This document shows positions 46,678 through 56,800 of a stretch of 64,000 bases of DNA, piece by piece (position 1 is the stretch's first letter; each line of letters opens with the position of its first letter). The stretch is from Limonium bicolor. Lineage: Eukaryota; Streptophyta; Magnoliopsida; Caryophyllales; Plumbaginaceae. The stretch spans positions 99,978,357 through 100,042,356 of the forward strand of contig CM041783.1 in assembly GCA_023374045.1 (NCBI GenBank). The letters run 5' to 3'. The notes below the pieces were generated by a model. That model did not search any database and was not told the origin of the DNA. It worked only from the letters and a program-made list of their open reading frames with translations. Position numbers and translations under genes: made by a program.

Positions 46678-47637
46678 GAAGGATAGACCGGTATGAGGGA
46701 CTCCAAGTATTTGGGACAGCTTGTCAAGATTAAAGAAGATAGGAGTGGAATTGACAAAAGATTGAGCAGCACTGTTTCTGATAATGAGATTTTGATAAAA
46801 ATCGACAGACTCTTGGGGGTACCACTCTGGTATCTCACAGAAAAGGTGTTTCCACCCTTGAACCTCTAGCATAGTCACTAACTCTCCCAGATTTGAAGAC
46901 AGAGCCCATGAAAAATCGAGGAACTTACCCCTGACAATGTTTCGTTCTGTAGCAGGGTCACCGAGCATGTAGCACTGGGTGAAGGGGTCTATCTTTGCAC
47001 ATCGGCGTTGCGGCTTGGGAGGTTTCTGGACCCTGGTGGAGGTGGCGCCAGTAGATGTGTCATGACTGTTGGTAGGTAATTCTTGTACTGGTGAAGATTC
47101 GCTGGAACTAGAGGAGACTGGTTGGGCCTTGACAGAAGATCGGAGAACTCTTTTGGCTGTGGGTCAAGGGGTGGTTTGAGCTTTTCTTTTTCGGGGTTTG
47201 GGTTTGGGAGATTTTGGAGGTGTCGGGGTTGCGGATTTTTCTGGGGATGCTTGTGGGGTTGGTGTTGGAGATCTTTTGGGCGGAGCTTGGGGTTGATCAG
47301 TTGCTTGGGTTTCAGTAGTAGGGTTTGGTTCTTGAGGTGGTGGAGATGGTGGCAGGGTTTGAAGTGGTGCGACATCTTCGACTTCTGTCTCAAGAATGTC
47401 AGTCTTTGTGGCAGAAGGTGGTGTTTGGTGGGGTGATGTATCACGGGAGGTTGGTGGTGGTGTGGCAGAGTGTGTGGGGGAAGAAGTAGTAGTGGTTTTG
47501 GTGGGGGAGTGAGTGGTGGTGGTGGTAGGTGGAGATGGGTTAGGGTTAGCCATAGATTGAAGGTACGCTTGAAGGCGGATGGGATCTTGGAAGATTTCGG
47601 CCAGAATGTTGATGCCGTTGAGATTAATGCCAGCCAT
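46678..47637 (-). pseudogene. N-terminal part of SIRE-like ORF3 (env-like)
   Basis: The ATG at 47637 starts MAGINLNGINILAEIFQDP. A long Pro/Thr/Ser-rich, low-complexity region with a basic KSPKPKPRKRK patch follows (to about 47165), where the frame changes. The conserved core then starts near 46968: TERNIVRGKFLDFSW, MLEVQGWKHLFCEIPEWYP and ESVDFYQNLIIRN, the W..F and FY.NL signature of the plant ORF3 family. The Athila element interrupts it right after ILGVPHTGLSF, and the C-terminal part resumes at 10821. An envelope-like role is hypothetical. It lies downstream of RNase H with a spacer of about 330 bp. Confidence 0.75.
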
Positions 47638-47971
47638 TTGGGATTGTGGTATGCGTGGGTGTAAAGTGGATGTAGGTGAGAGAGACGGAGTAGACAGATG
47701 AGGGATATAAAGGCTGAAATGACTGCGGAAGCTGCAGGGATTTCGTGTGTCAGACGAGAAAAATAAGGGAACGTGAGAGGCCAACGAGATTAACGGCGTG
47801 GATTTAGGCGGGGGGTGTGGATAGATGACGTGGAGGTATAGTGCTAATAAAATAGAGCGTTGTAAGCAATAAAACACGTTTCACAGATTAAAGTGCAAAC
47901 AAAGACAGACTCAGTGAGACATAAGGGAGTACCTGCTAACGACTACAGTAGGGGCAAGGAGATGTGACCGG
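47638..47971 (-). other. Spacer between RNase H and ORF3 of the SIRE-like element
   Basis: About 330 bp. An upstream extension of the ORF3 frame reaches 47877, but the sequence before the ATG at 47637 shows no family resemblance. It may serve as a leader or internal start region for ORF3 expression. Confidence 0.5.
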
Positions 47972-48500
47972 CTAGGTAGACGGAGTCATCCCAATTGCTA
48001 ATCGAAGTGCTTCAAATCGTGCTGTAGACAAGGGTTTAGTAAAGATATCTGCAAGTTGATCTTCTGTGGGCACAAAGTCAAGTTGGATGAGCTTTTTCTC
48101 GACACAGTCTTTCAAGAAGTGAAAACGAATATCAATATGTTTGGTTCTTGAGTGTTGGACTTGGTTTTCAGATATTTTGATTGTGCTTTTGTTGTCACAA
48201 AAGATTGGGATCTGTTCTTGGGTGACATGATAATCTTGAAGTTGTTGTTTCATCCAAAGTAGTTGGGAGCAACAGGCTGCAGCAGAGACATACTCTGCCT
48301 CCGTTGTAGAGAGTGCTACGGAGTTTTGTTTTTTCGAGGACCATGAAACAAGGCAAAGACCCAAGAACTGCGTATTAAATGAAATACTCTTTCGATCTTA
48401 GAGGGAACCAGCCCAATCACAGTCATTGTATCCAGATACAGTAAAAGTAGGAGATTGAGGATACCATAGATAGAGTGTACTTGTACCTTTAAGATATCGA
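47972..48500 (-). pseudogene. SIRE-like RNase H
   Basis: Minus-strand motifs of Ty1/copia RNase H: DCDWAGS (first acidic residue, about 48420-48400), SWSSKKQNSVALSTTEAEYV (about 48345-48285, with the catalytic Glu), FCDNKSTIKIS and RTKHIDIRFHFLKD, ending ADIFTKPLSTARFEALR (about 48035-47990). One stop or frame change lies near 48400. It would remove the RNA template during cDNA synthesis. Wording closely follows the SIRE branch. Confidence 0.85.
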
Positions 48501-49557
48501 AAGATACGTTTGACTGCTTTGGGGTGAGACTGCTTTGGGGTGAGACTGCTTTGGTGCTGCTTGGAAGCGGGCACAAAGACAGACTGCGTGAAGAATGTCG
48601 GGGCGACTGGCAGTCAGGTACAAGAGGGACCCTATCATTCCTCTATATTCTGTGGCATTGACAATGACTCCGTCATCATCAAGATGTAGTTTGGCAGATG
48701 TACAACTTGGTGTAGACATGCTCTTGACGTTTTTGAGATTGTACTTATCAAGGAGTTCCATGATGTACTTTTGTTGATGAATCTTAATCCCTTCCTTTTC
48801 TTGTTGAATTTGTAATCCTAAGAAGAACTTGAGCTCACCTAACTCATTCATGGAAAACTCTTGCTTCATAAGGTTAGCAAAATGGTCGCAGACGGTGTTA
48901 CTTGTAGAGCCATAAATGATATCATCAACATAAATCTGTACTAGAAGTAAGTCATGTGATGAGTGAAGAATGAATAGTGTCTTATCTACGTTACCTCATG
49001 AAAAACCATTTTGCAACAGATATGTAGATAGTCTTTCATACAAAGCACGCGAAGCCTGTTTCAGTCCATAAAGGGCCTTACACAGTTTGTAGACGTAGTC
49101 GGGATGGACGGAGTATGTGAACCCTAGGGGTTGCTCGACATAGACTTCTCTATCAATATAGCCATGGAGAAAGGCTGTCTTGACATCCATTTGATAAAGT
49201 GTGAAACCTTTGAATGCAGCAAACGCAATTAACATGCGAATTGCTTCAAGACGAGCTACAGGTGCGAAGGGTTTCATCATAGTCAATCCCTTCTTCTTGA
49301 TTGTAGCCCTGAATGACCAATCTAGCTTTGTTCCTGAAAACTTGTCCTGCATCATCAAGTTTATTACGAAAGACCCAACGAGTACCGATGGTTTGTTGAT
49401 GTGTGGGTCGAGGAACTAACTCGTAGACAACATGTCTTTGGAGAGAGTTTAGTTCCTCCTGCATTGCAGTGACCCAATCACTATCAAGGAGTGCTTCTTT
49501 GACACTTCTTGGTTCAGTACTGGAGAGAAAAGCAACAAAGGCACATAGGTTTTGCAT
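48489..49557 (-). pseudogene. SIRE-like reverse transcriptase, broken
   Basis: Minus-strand Ty1/copia RT: DSDWVTAMQEELNSL (about 49485), RWVFRNKLDDAG, a frame change near 49255, FAPVARLEAIRMLIAFAA, QMDVKTAFLHGYIDREVYVEQPLGF split over 49190-49120, LCKALYGLKQASRA, a TGA stop near 48996, then YVDDIIYGS with the catalytic Asp pair intact (about 48930-48905), LGELKFFLGLQI and ATEYRGMIGSLLYLTASRPD (about 48655-48595). Near 48510-48560 a 17-bp unit 'ggggtgagactgctttg' is tandemly repeated and breaks the frame. Inactive. Confidence 0.9.
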
Positions 49558-50011
49558 AGCTTGGAAGCGTGTTTGAACACATGAGTTTGGGTCAGATAAT
49601 ATGTTGTCAGGAGGGTGGGCTGATTTTTGTTGGAACTGTCGACATTAAGCAGGAGGGGGTGTGTGTTTGTCAGAGGTGTCACAGTTCAAGTTTTGTGGTA
49701 AGGGTGTCTCAGGGTTATTTTCAGAGTCTGTAGAGTCTGATGCATTGTTTTTGTTTTCCGGAGAGTCATTAGGTGTGATGGATTGGGAATCGTGGAGTCT
49801 TCCTATGGGTAAACTGATGAAGTGTGGATCAGTGAGGTACTCATCTGGAGCAAAGTCAAGTTGATCAGAAGACGAGCCAAAATTGTGGGACTCATCGAAC
49901 TTGACATGGGGACTCTCTTCTAAACATTGAGTTCTCAGATTGATAACACGATAAGCTTTGCTTTTAGAAGAGTAGCCAAGAAATATACCTTCATCACTTT
50001 TAGGAGAGAAC
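49558..50011 (-). pseudogene. SIRE-like integrase C-terminal part and linker to RT
   Basis: Minus-strand translation contains IFLGYSSKSKAYRVINLRT (about 50000-49940), the conserved end of copia integrases, then an acidic Ser/Asn/Asp-rich linker that runs into RT. At least one stop is present near 49645. No separate gene is here. Confidence 0.75.
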
Positions 50012-50760
50012 TTACCTAAGTTGTCCTTTCCAATATTGATGGATAAAGCACTTACATCCGAAACGCCTGAGATGAATAAGATTTGGTTTTCGTTGATGGA
50101 GTAGTTCGTAGGGTGTCTTGTGAAGGAATGGATGAATCAGCGCACGATTTAACACATAGCATGCTGTGTTAACAACTTCTGCCCAGTATGATGGAGTGAG
50201 TTGACTATCAATGAGCATGGTGCGTGCCATTTCAACCAAGGTTCTATTCTTTCATTTAACCACCCCATTTTGTTCTGAAGTGCGTGCGGATGAGATTTGG
50301 TGATCAACTCCGTTGTCCCTGCAAAACTCATCAAACGACTTGTTGCAAAATTCAGTACCCTGGTCCGCTCTCAGGGTTTTCAAGGTAAACGAAAATTTGT
50401 TGATAAGCATTTTATGGAGTTTGACGAACTCCATAAAAAGTTCATCCTTCGTAGATAGAAAAATGACCCAAGTCCACCTAGAATAATCATCGACTATGAC
50501 CAGAATATACCTTTTACCACTTCTGCTTTGTGTACGCATGGGGCCAACAAGGTCCATGTGGAGCAATTCCAACGGAGAGTTAGCAGAGAGAGTTGATTTA
50601 CTTTTGAAGGAAGCCCGGGTGTGTTTACAGTTTATGCATGCTTCACAGATGGAGTTTATGTCAAAGTTTGTGTCGGGTAAACCAATCACCAAGTCCTTGC
50701 TTTTCAGTTTATTCAATAGCCTGTGATTTGCGTGACCAAGTCTGGAGTGCTACAACAGTG
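50012..50760 (-). pseudogene. SIRE-like integrase, broken
   Basis: Zinc-binding part: H-S-R-L-G-H (about 50755-50735) and CEACINCKHTR (about 50640-50610). Catalytic core: ELLHMDLVGPM (first Asp, about 50555), TLRADQGTEFCNKSF (second Asp, about 50375) and SEQNGV (Glu, about 50275), spacing as in retroviral-type integrases. A frame change lies near 50720, and a TGA stop sits just after EQNGVVK, where a CGA would be expected. The downstream piece AEVVNTACYVLNRAL and LHQRKPNLIHLRRFGCKCF is well kept. The enzyme would insert element cDNA; this copy is dead. Confidence 0.9.
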
Positions 50761-50833
50761 AGTTTTTGGAATGCACATTTAGACAGACTTGATCATCTGG
50801 ATTAATGAAGTTTAAGCACATTTTGTAGAGATT

Positions 50834-51245
50834 TCATTTTCTGCGTCCCACAGCTTTTAATGAACCTGTACGCTCATCATAAACCTTACAATCCGAAGAG
50901 GAGAAAAGTACCAAATTGAATCTATCACAAATTTGAGAAATACTTAATAAACTATGTTGAAGTCCAGTGACCACATGGACTCCATCAATTTTAAATTTTG
51001 AGGGGTTACCTATAGATCCAACTCCCACGATTTCACCCTGGTTGTTGTTTCCAAAAGTAACCTTACCTCCTTGGTAGGATGAAAGCGAATTGAATTGATT
51101 TGGGTCTCCAGTCATGTGACGGGAGCATCCACTATCCAAGTACCAGCTGTCTCCATTCGCCTTCACCTACAAAATAAAATATCATTTGTAAGATTTGGGA
51201 ACCCATATGTACTTGGGTTCCCTTTTCGAGCCAGATCTTTTTAAT
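50834..51245 (-). pseudogene. SIRE-like protease and gag-pol junction, truncated
   Basis: Minus-strand DSWYLDSGCSRHMTGD (about 51150-51100) is the copia retropepsin active site. GLQHSLLSISQICD and CKVYDERTG (about 50960-50870) form the segment before integrase. Upstream, REPKYIWVPKS (about 51225-51195) is the end of SIRE Gag. Recognisable gag stops near 51245; zinc knuckle, capsid and 5' LTR are absent, replaced by CACTA-type sequence. The protease would mature the polyprotein. Confidence 0.85.
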
Positions 51246-52554
51246 TCTTCTCGTGCTTCAAGTATCAATATAACTCATTTGACATTGAATGAAAGATCTT
51301 TATTCAGTTTATTACAAGCACTGCCCCTACACAAGAGAATGAAGAGGCCCGAGCATGTATGTTCCTTGTGTGCGAATTACAATTACAAAGTATTCCAACG
51401 GAGCAATGTTTCTTATTCACGAATTAGGTTACCGTGAGTGAAGTTGAGGAAGAAACGCAGAGCATGTTCTTTGTTCGCCGGGATGGGTTGCAAAATTACC
51501 GTGAAATCTAGAGAATGAGGAAGAGGCACAAAGCATGTTGTTTGTTCACTAGCGTGGGTTACAAAAATAACATGAAATCTTGTAAATAAGGAAGAGGCGA
51601 GCATGCTCCTTGCTCACAAGTTAATTAGGGTTGCAAAACTTACCGTGAGTGACGGAGAATAAGGAAGAGGCGTAGAGTCTGGTCCTTGTTCACCAGGGTG
51701 GGTAGCAAAAATTACTGTGAGGTTGAAGAGAAGGCGTAGAACATGTTCCTTGTTCTGCAGTTAGGGGGTTATAAAAATTACCGTGTGTCATGAAGACAGT
51801 GGAAGAGAAGAGGTATAAGAAAGAGAATGAATAGTGGTGCGTCGTTCAATTTTCAGCGAAAAATATTCCCACTAAGACAATAAATGACGGTTTACGGTGT
51901 AACCGTCATTTATAATATGGCATGAAGAGAATAAACCACGACTCTCAACCGCGGTTTATAGTCAATGAAGAGTGGCACGCTGTTTAATTTTCAGCAAAAA
52001 AATTTCCCGCTAAGACAATATATGACGGTTCAGCGGATAACCATCATTTATAATGTAGCATGATGAGAATAAATGACGGTTCAATAAAAAACCGTGGTCT
52101 ATAGTCAATGAAGAGTGGCGCGGTGTTTAATTTTCAACAAAAAAATTCCCACTAAGACAATATATGACGGTTCAGCGGATAACCGCCATTTAAAATGTAG
52201 CATGAAAGAATAAATGACGGTTCAATATAAAACCATGGTTTATAGTCAATTTTTCTTGAATTAAGAGTGGCACACCGTTTTCCCGCTAGGAAAATAAATG
52301 ACGGTTCATGGGGTAACCATCATTTATAATGTAGCACGAAGAGAATAAATGACGGTTCTACATAAACCGTCATTTATACACAATTTTGAGTGGCGCACTA
52401 TTTTCCCGCTAATACAATAAATGACGGTTCATGGGATAACCGCCATTTATAAAGTGGTTTAGTTAGAATAAATGATTTATAATATTATATACCATGGTTC
52501 CGTATAAAACCGTGGTTTTTAGGCCGTGGTTTTAAACTTTTTTTTCTACTAGTG
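51246..52554. mobile_element. CACTA-type DNA transposon end with subterminal repeats
   Basis: The right end reads ...TTTTTTTCTACTAGTG at about 52539-52554; its complement CACTAGTAGAAAAAA is a CACTA terminal repeat. Inside it, about 51870-52540 is packed with inverted pairs ATGACGGTT...AACCGTCATTTAT and CCGTGGTTTATAG, typical subterminal transposase-binding repeats of this superfamily. The left terminal repeat was not found, so the element is truncated or its other end diverged. No transposase was seen. It abuts the truncated SIRE gag on the left. Confidence 0.75.
51346..51790. repeat. Tandem repeat of about 85-100 bp inside the CACTA-associated segment
   Basis: Five or so units share 'gaggaagaggc', 'agcatgttccttgttc', 'gggtgggt.gcaaaa' and 'ttaccgtga'. 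Units differ at many positions, so the array is old. No open frame spans it. Confidence 0.75.
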
Positions 52555-53837
52555 TTTGATCAATAGATTATGAAGGTTTATGGCATGATTATGGTGTTAG
52601 AACATGTTTGGATGCATGTGGAAAGATTAGGAAAGAGTAGGGCAAGAACAAAGCTTGAAATAGCAATTGAAAACTGTCAAATTTTTCAAATTATAGCAGG
52701 GTTCGGGACCTAGTCCTTGGATAAGGTCCCGGACCACATCAAAATAATAGCCAAGAGAAAACTTGTAGTTTTGGTCCAGGACTTAGGTCCCATACATAGT
52801 CCCAGACCACCCCATAAAAAGCGTCTGAAAGAATTGCAATGTTTGGGTCCGGGACTTAGGAGAAGTATAACGTCCTGGACCATGTTGAAAATGCTACCGA
52901 GAGTAATGGCCATGAATTGGTCTGGGACCTAGTGTAAGTATAAAGTCCCAGACCATGGTGTATTTCTTCCCGGGGATTTGAGCTATGTGTTGGTCTGGGA
53001 GTTAAGGGCCGGGCCAGGTCCCGGACAACACCAAAACTTCAACCGTGTGTTAGTAATTGGCATTAAATGACGGGGATTGAATGGTAATGGTATTAGAAGA
53101 TTTTTAGGACTTGTTTGGTGAAATGCACAGGTCTTTAGAAGAATAAACAAGTATGAGGTTGTATGTGATAGTTGAGAACATAAGATCACATGAGTAAAGT
53201 TGAGATAAAAGGGATAACGGGGTTAATTACGGGCGTACTAGTCGTTTAAATTCCGTATTGCCTTGACGCTAATAGAAACGCTTGGAATGTTAGCAGTTGT
53301 TTGAGAATTATCTGAGGAGCGTGAGACAACACGTTAGAGTGGTTCCATGGTGAACAGTATGGTTTTCTTGCAATTTGTGTCCTACCGAGTTACACTCGGC
53401 TTATGTGCTACTTGTCTATGTGCAGCGACCTAATAAGATAAATGCACGAAAACGTTTATTGCAATTGTATATCTTACTGCCTTGTGTATGAACTAACCAT
53501 CCTTGTTTGAGGTTGTGATCTAACTGAATATTGTAGATCAACTCACTATAGAATAACGTTTGGTTAGTGACTCGTAGAAAGAGTCGAACCACGAAATAAT
53601 TTAGACATGGTGAAACACATAAGAACTCTCAACAAGAGAACAATGGTAGTTCAACCATATGAACTTACTCGAAACGTGAAAAGAGATATACGGGCCTAGT
53701 TACTCTGTCTTAATGGTTAGTCAACCTCCTATATGAGGATTCGACCCAACATGACAAAATAACCAAACCTTTTAAGTATTAGGAATGTAGGGGATCCCCT
53801 TAAATCTGTGAATACAATGACTTAGGAAAATACCCTA
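52555..53837 (+). repeat. Plus-strand long LTR, left part
   Basis: Contains the GTATGGTTTTCTTGCAA block (about 53359-53375), which is the complement of the GCAAGAAAACCATAC block of the minus-strand LTRs. It therefore belongs to the same LTR class on the plus strand. Its start is lost at the CACTA boundary. It carries a hairpin array at 52700-53030 and is interrupted at 53838 by a minus-strand solo LTR; the rest is at 58217-59295. Confidence 0.8.
52700..53030. repeat. 73-bp GGTCCGGGACTTAG hairpin array in a non-Athila LTR (five units)
   Basis: Starts at 52700, 52773, 52846, 52919 and 52992, a strict 73-bp period. Stems such as GGTCCGGGACTTAGG with CGTCCTGGACC, and GGTCTGGGACCTAG with AAGTCCCAGACC. 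One spacer keeps the CGAGAG core found in the Athila spacers. Core sequence and geometry match the Athila array although the host LTR is of a different lineage. Confidence 0.95.
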
Positions 53838-56800
53838 TGTAACACCCCATATCAATCCAATCGTGGTTATCACGAACTTAACAACATATATATAAACGTC
53901 ACAGCAAAATTTAATACACACCAGGACCTTGCCATGGTCTGACTAACAGAATATACCAAACTTAAATATTCACAACCATTAATCCAAAGTACATACCAAC
54001 TGAGTTTTCCAAGTATCTCAAAACTAACAGAATTCTCCACAAGTTCTAATATCAACAGATGGGTGCACAAGCGCATCCCGTACTCAAAACACACCCGTCC
54101 TAAGTCTAACCACCCCTACTCTTAAGATGAGTCTTCATTGGATGCTTACCTGCAAAATGTAAACAATCGCCCCTGAGGGGGTCAGCACCTTTGCTGGTAC
54201 GATTCTCTTATAGCCCCCAAGCTAACAGGGATACGATGACTAATTGTCAATAGCATGGAGTTGATTAGATACACAACATAAGTAAGAAGTGCAATAAACA
54301 ACAAGCCATATATGAACAAACATAGTTCACACACAATGAACGACTTAAAAGCGTTCCCTTAGTAAGAAGGTTAATCTTTTAACTCCTCAAGTTACGATTC
54401 CTCTTAATCTCAGTCCATTCTTATATTACCTCAATCTTAATCCTTATCTCAATCTCAGTATACAAACCGTTCTTTAATTAGAAATGGTTGTATAAACAAC
54501 TCCATTGGTTGAATAAACAACTTATCTTAAATTTGGGATTTAGGTGATCCCACCGCACCATCTTAATCTGCCTCCTACCTCGGACTGAAACCCAAGGTAG
54601 CTGAGTCGACTTTCGACCCTAGGCTACAAGTCTGAAGACAAGTCCTCAAGCGGAAGTCAGATCTGATTCAGATACCGACCCCCTTTCCTTAACATGCATG
54701 ACCGGAGTCAGTCCTGGATTCCTCACTCCCCCCAAGTTCCAATTAGTAGAAAGTTTTAAAGACGAAGTGTTAGTTAAACCTTTCTCGGGTATTAACCAAC
54801 CAACCAATTTTGGGAGTGAATTTCTTATCTCATCCAATGTTACTAAGTATTGTTTGTAACTAATCTCAAAACCAAGTGTGTTAGTACTATGCAAACACAC
54901 AAGAAGATAAATAGTCTAGTTGCATGCTTTATCTTGTTTTAGTCATAGCAAATAAACAGATAGCACACAAGCCGCGGGACACCTCGCCATCAAGCAGGCT
55001 ACAAGAAAACCATACTGTTTACCGTTGACGATCGTTTGTCTAATCTCTTTCCGAATCCTAATTCTCAAGTCCTAAAACAGTCATCCAATTTAGGTATTTA
55101 ATTACTTCCAACTTACTTAACTTACTTAGCCACTAAAGATCCCCATCTAAAACCACTTAAGTTCTTATAATCTTAACCTTAAACGCTTAAATCCTTTACT
55201 TAACTTAATCCCTTAAGTCCTTGTATTCTTATCTTTCTAATCATCATTACCCTCTTAATGGCATACCACTAATACCACTTAACATCCTTAAAATTAAATT
55301 TTATATATATATATAAGGGCCGACTGACCTTGTACGGTAGGTCCCAAGGTCGGTCAGAACCAGAACACTTCCCGTCTGAAAAATTTCACCCCGACCGACC
55401 TTGCCAAGGTCGGTCCCAAGGTCGGTCCATTCCAGAAACATTCCCGTTTGCAACATTTAAGCCCGACCGACCTTGCCAAGGTCGGTCTAAGTCAGAGAGC
55501 TTCCTGGATGGGTATTTTAGGCCTGGCCGACCTTGCTAAGGTCGGTCCTAAGGTAGGTCGACTCCAGAAACTTGTTTCTAAGTGTTTAATTCTCTCCAAA
55601 CCTTACCACAAGTGTCCTAATGTGTTATAACCTCATTTTAGCACTTTAACCCACTCTTAAACCATCCACCAAACCTCTTAATCCACTCACAATCAAAATC
55701 CTTAACCATTTACTCAAAATCTAACTAAATCCTTAACACTTAGCACTTAATTCCTTACATTTCCATCTTGTAATTTAGCCTAAGACTTAAACTAGCCAAA
55801 ATATTTCCTTTCCATCAATGTAACCACTCCTCAAGCATCATTATACATTTCCCATTTCCTTTACTCATACTTCTCAAGGTTCTCAAAGTCATATTGCATA
55901 TATATGCATTACTAATCATACCCTTAGCACCTTAACATTGTTCCTCATCCAACTACACAATCACTTAACCTTACACTCACCTTTGCTCCTTCAACTTCAC
56001 AATTCTAAATTCCTCCTTAGACATTTCTATCTCCTTTACCTAATTTCCTTGCCATTCTCATGGTTATACACTCTTACACATCCTTAGTCATTCCTTTGGC
56101 AACTTACAACATTCACCTACAGTTTAACCTCTATCACCCAAGTCCCCTCATTACCATCCAAGTTATCCTTATTATTTCACTAGTAGACAATCTCTTAACA
56201 TCTCACAACCTTCGTCTCAAACTTCACATTAACCTTAGAAATCCTTTTCTTGTAGTTTAAAGGTGATTATCACTCCCATTAGACTTCTAACTCCTCCAAG
56301 ACAACTCTAGGTCATTCTAATCCTCAAGAACACCTTTGTTAACTCATTCCCACTCCAATTTCCTTTAATGATTCCTAGTAAATCCTTCGTCACTTAAATT
56401 CACAACAACCACTAAAACACTTTGTTTTCTACTCAAATTTCGCCATAACTCCTCTAGTATATTATCATGCCCATTTGCATAGTTTTTCTTCCCTTACAAC
56501 TTATGACAATTCAATCCCCAATGGATGTTCTCACAACACCAGTTACACTCACATACACTAATTCATATTATAATGCATAAACCTTAAATTTCATAGCACT
56601 AAGGCTCTTAAATGACATGGCTCTTAGGCCCTTAAATGACATGAATTTATGCACTGAATTTCCGACATATAATAGCCTTCAACCTGCAATTACACCCATC
56701 AATCTCATAGTAGTTATAATGCTCTTAAAATCCATCTTATGCTTATCTTACTAACTCATTTCCCATTGGATCCTTAATCACAAGTTCACAAACTTGTTCC

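Larger units (their letters stand above)
8833..51245 (-). mobile_element. SIRE-like Ty1/copia retrotransposon, 5' truncated and split by an Athila insertion
   Basis: The 3' LTR, polypurine tract and most of ORF3 lie at 8833-10821. The start of ORF3 and the RNase H, RT, INT and PR modules lie at 46678-51245. The two halves are separated by the 35.9-kb Athila nest with a gaagg duplication at each junction (10817-10821 and 46678-46682). Gag and the 5' LTR are missing; recognisable sequence stops near 51245, beside CACTA-type DNA. Order PR-INT-RT-RNaseH identifies Ty1/copia, and the extra downstream frame and motif wording identify the SIRE/Maximus branch. Stops and frameshifts show it is dead. 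Confidence 0.85.

Noticed and set aside
47122..47436. Gly/Trp-rich open frame on the plus strand
   Set aside because: It is the antisense of the Pro-rich part of SIRE-like ORF3.
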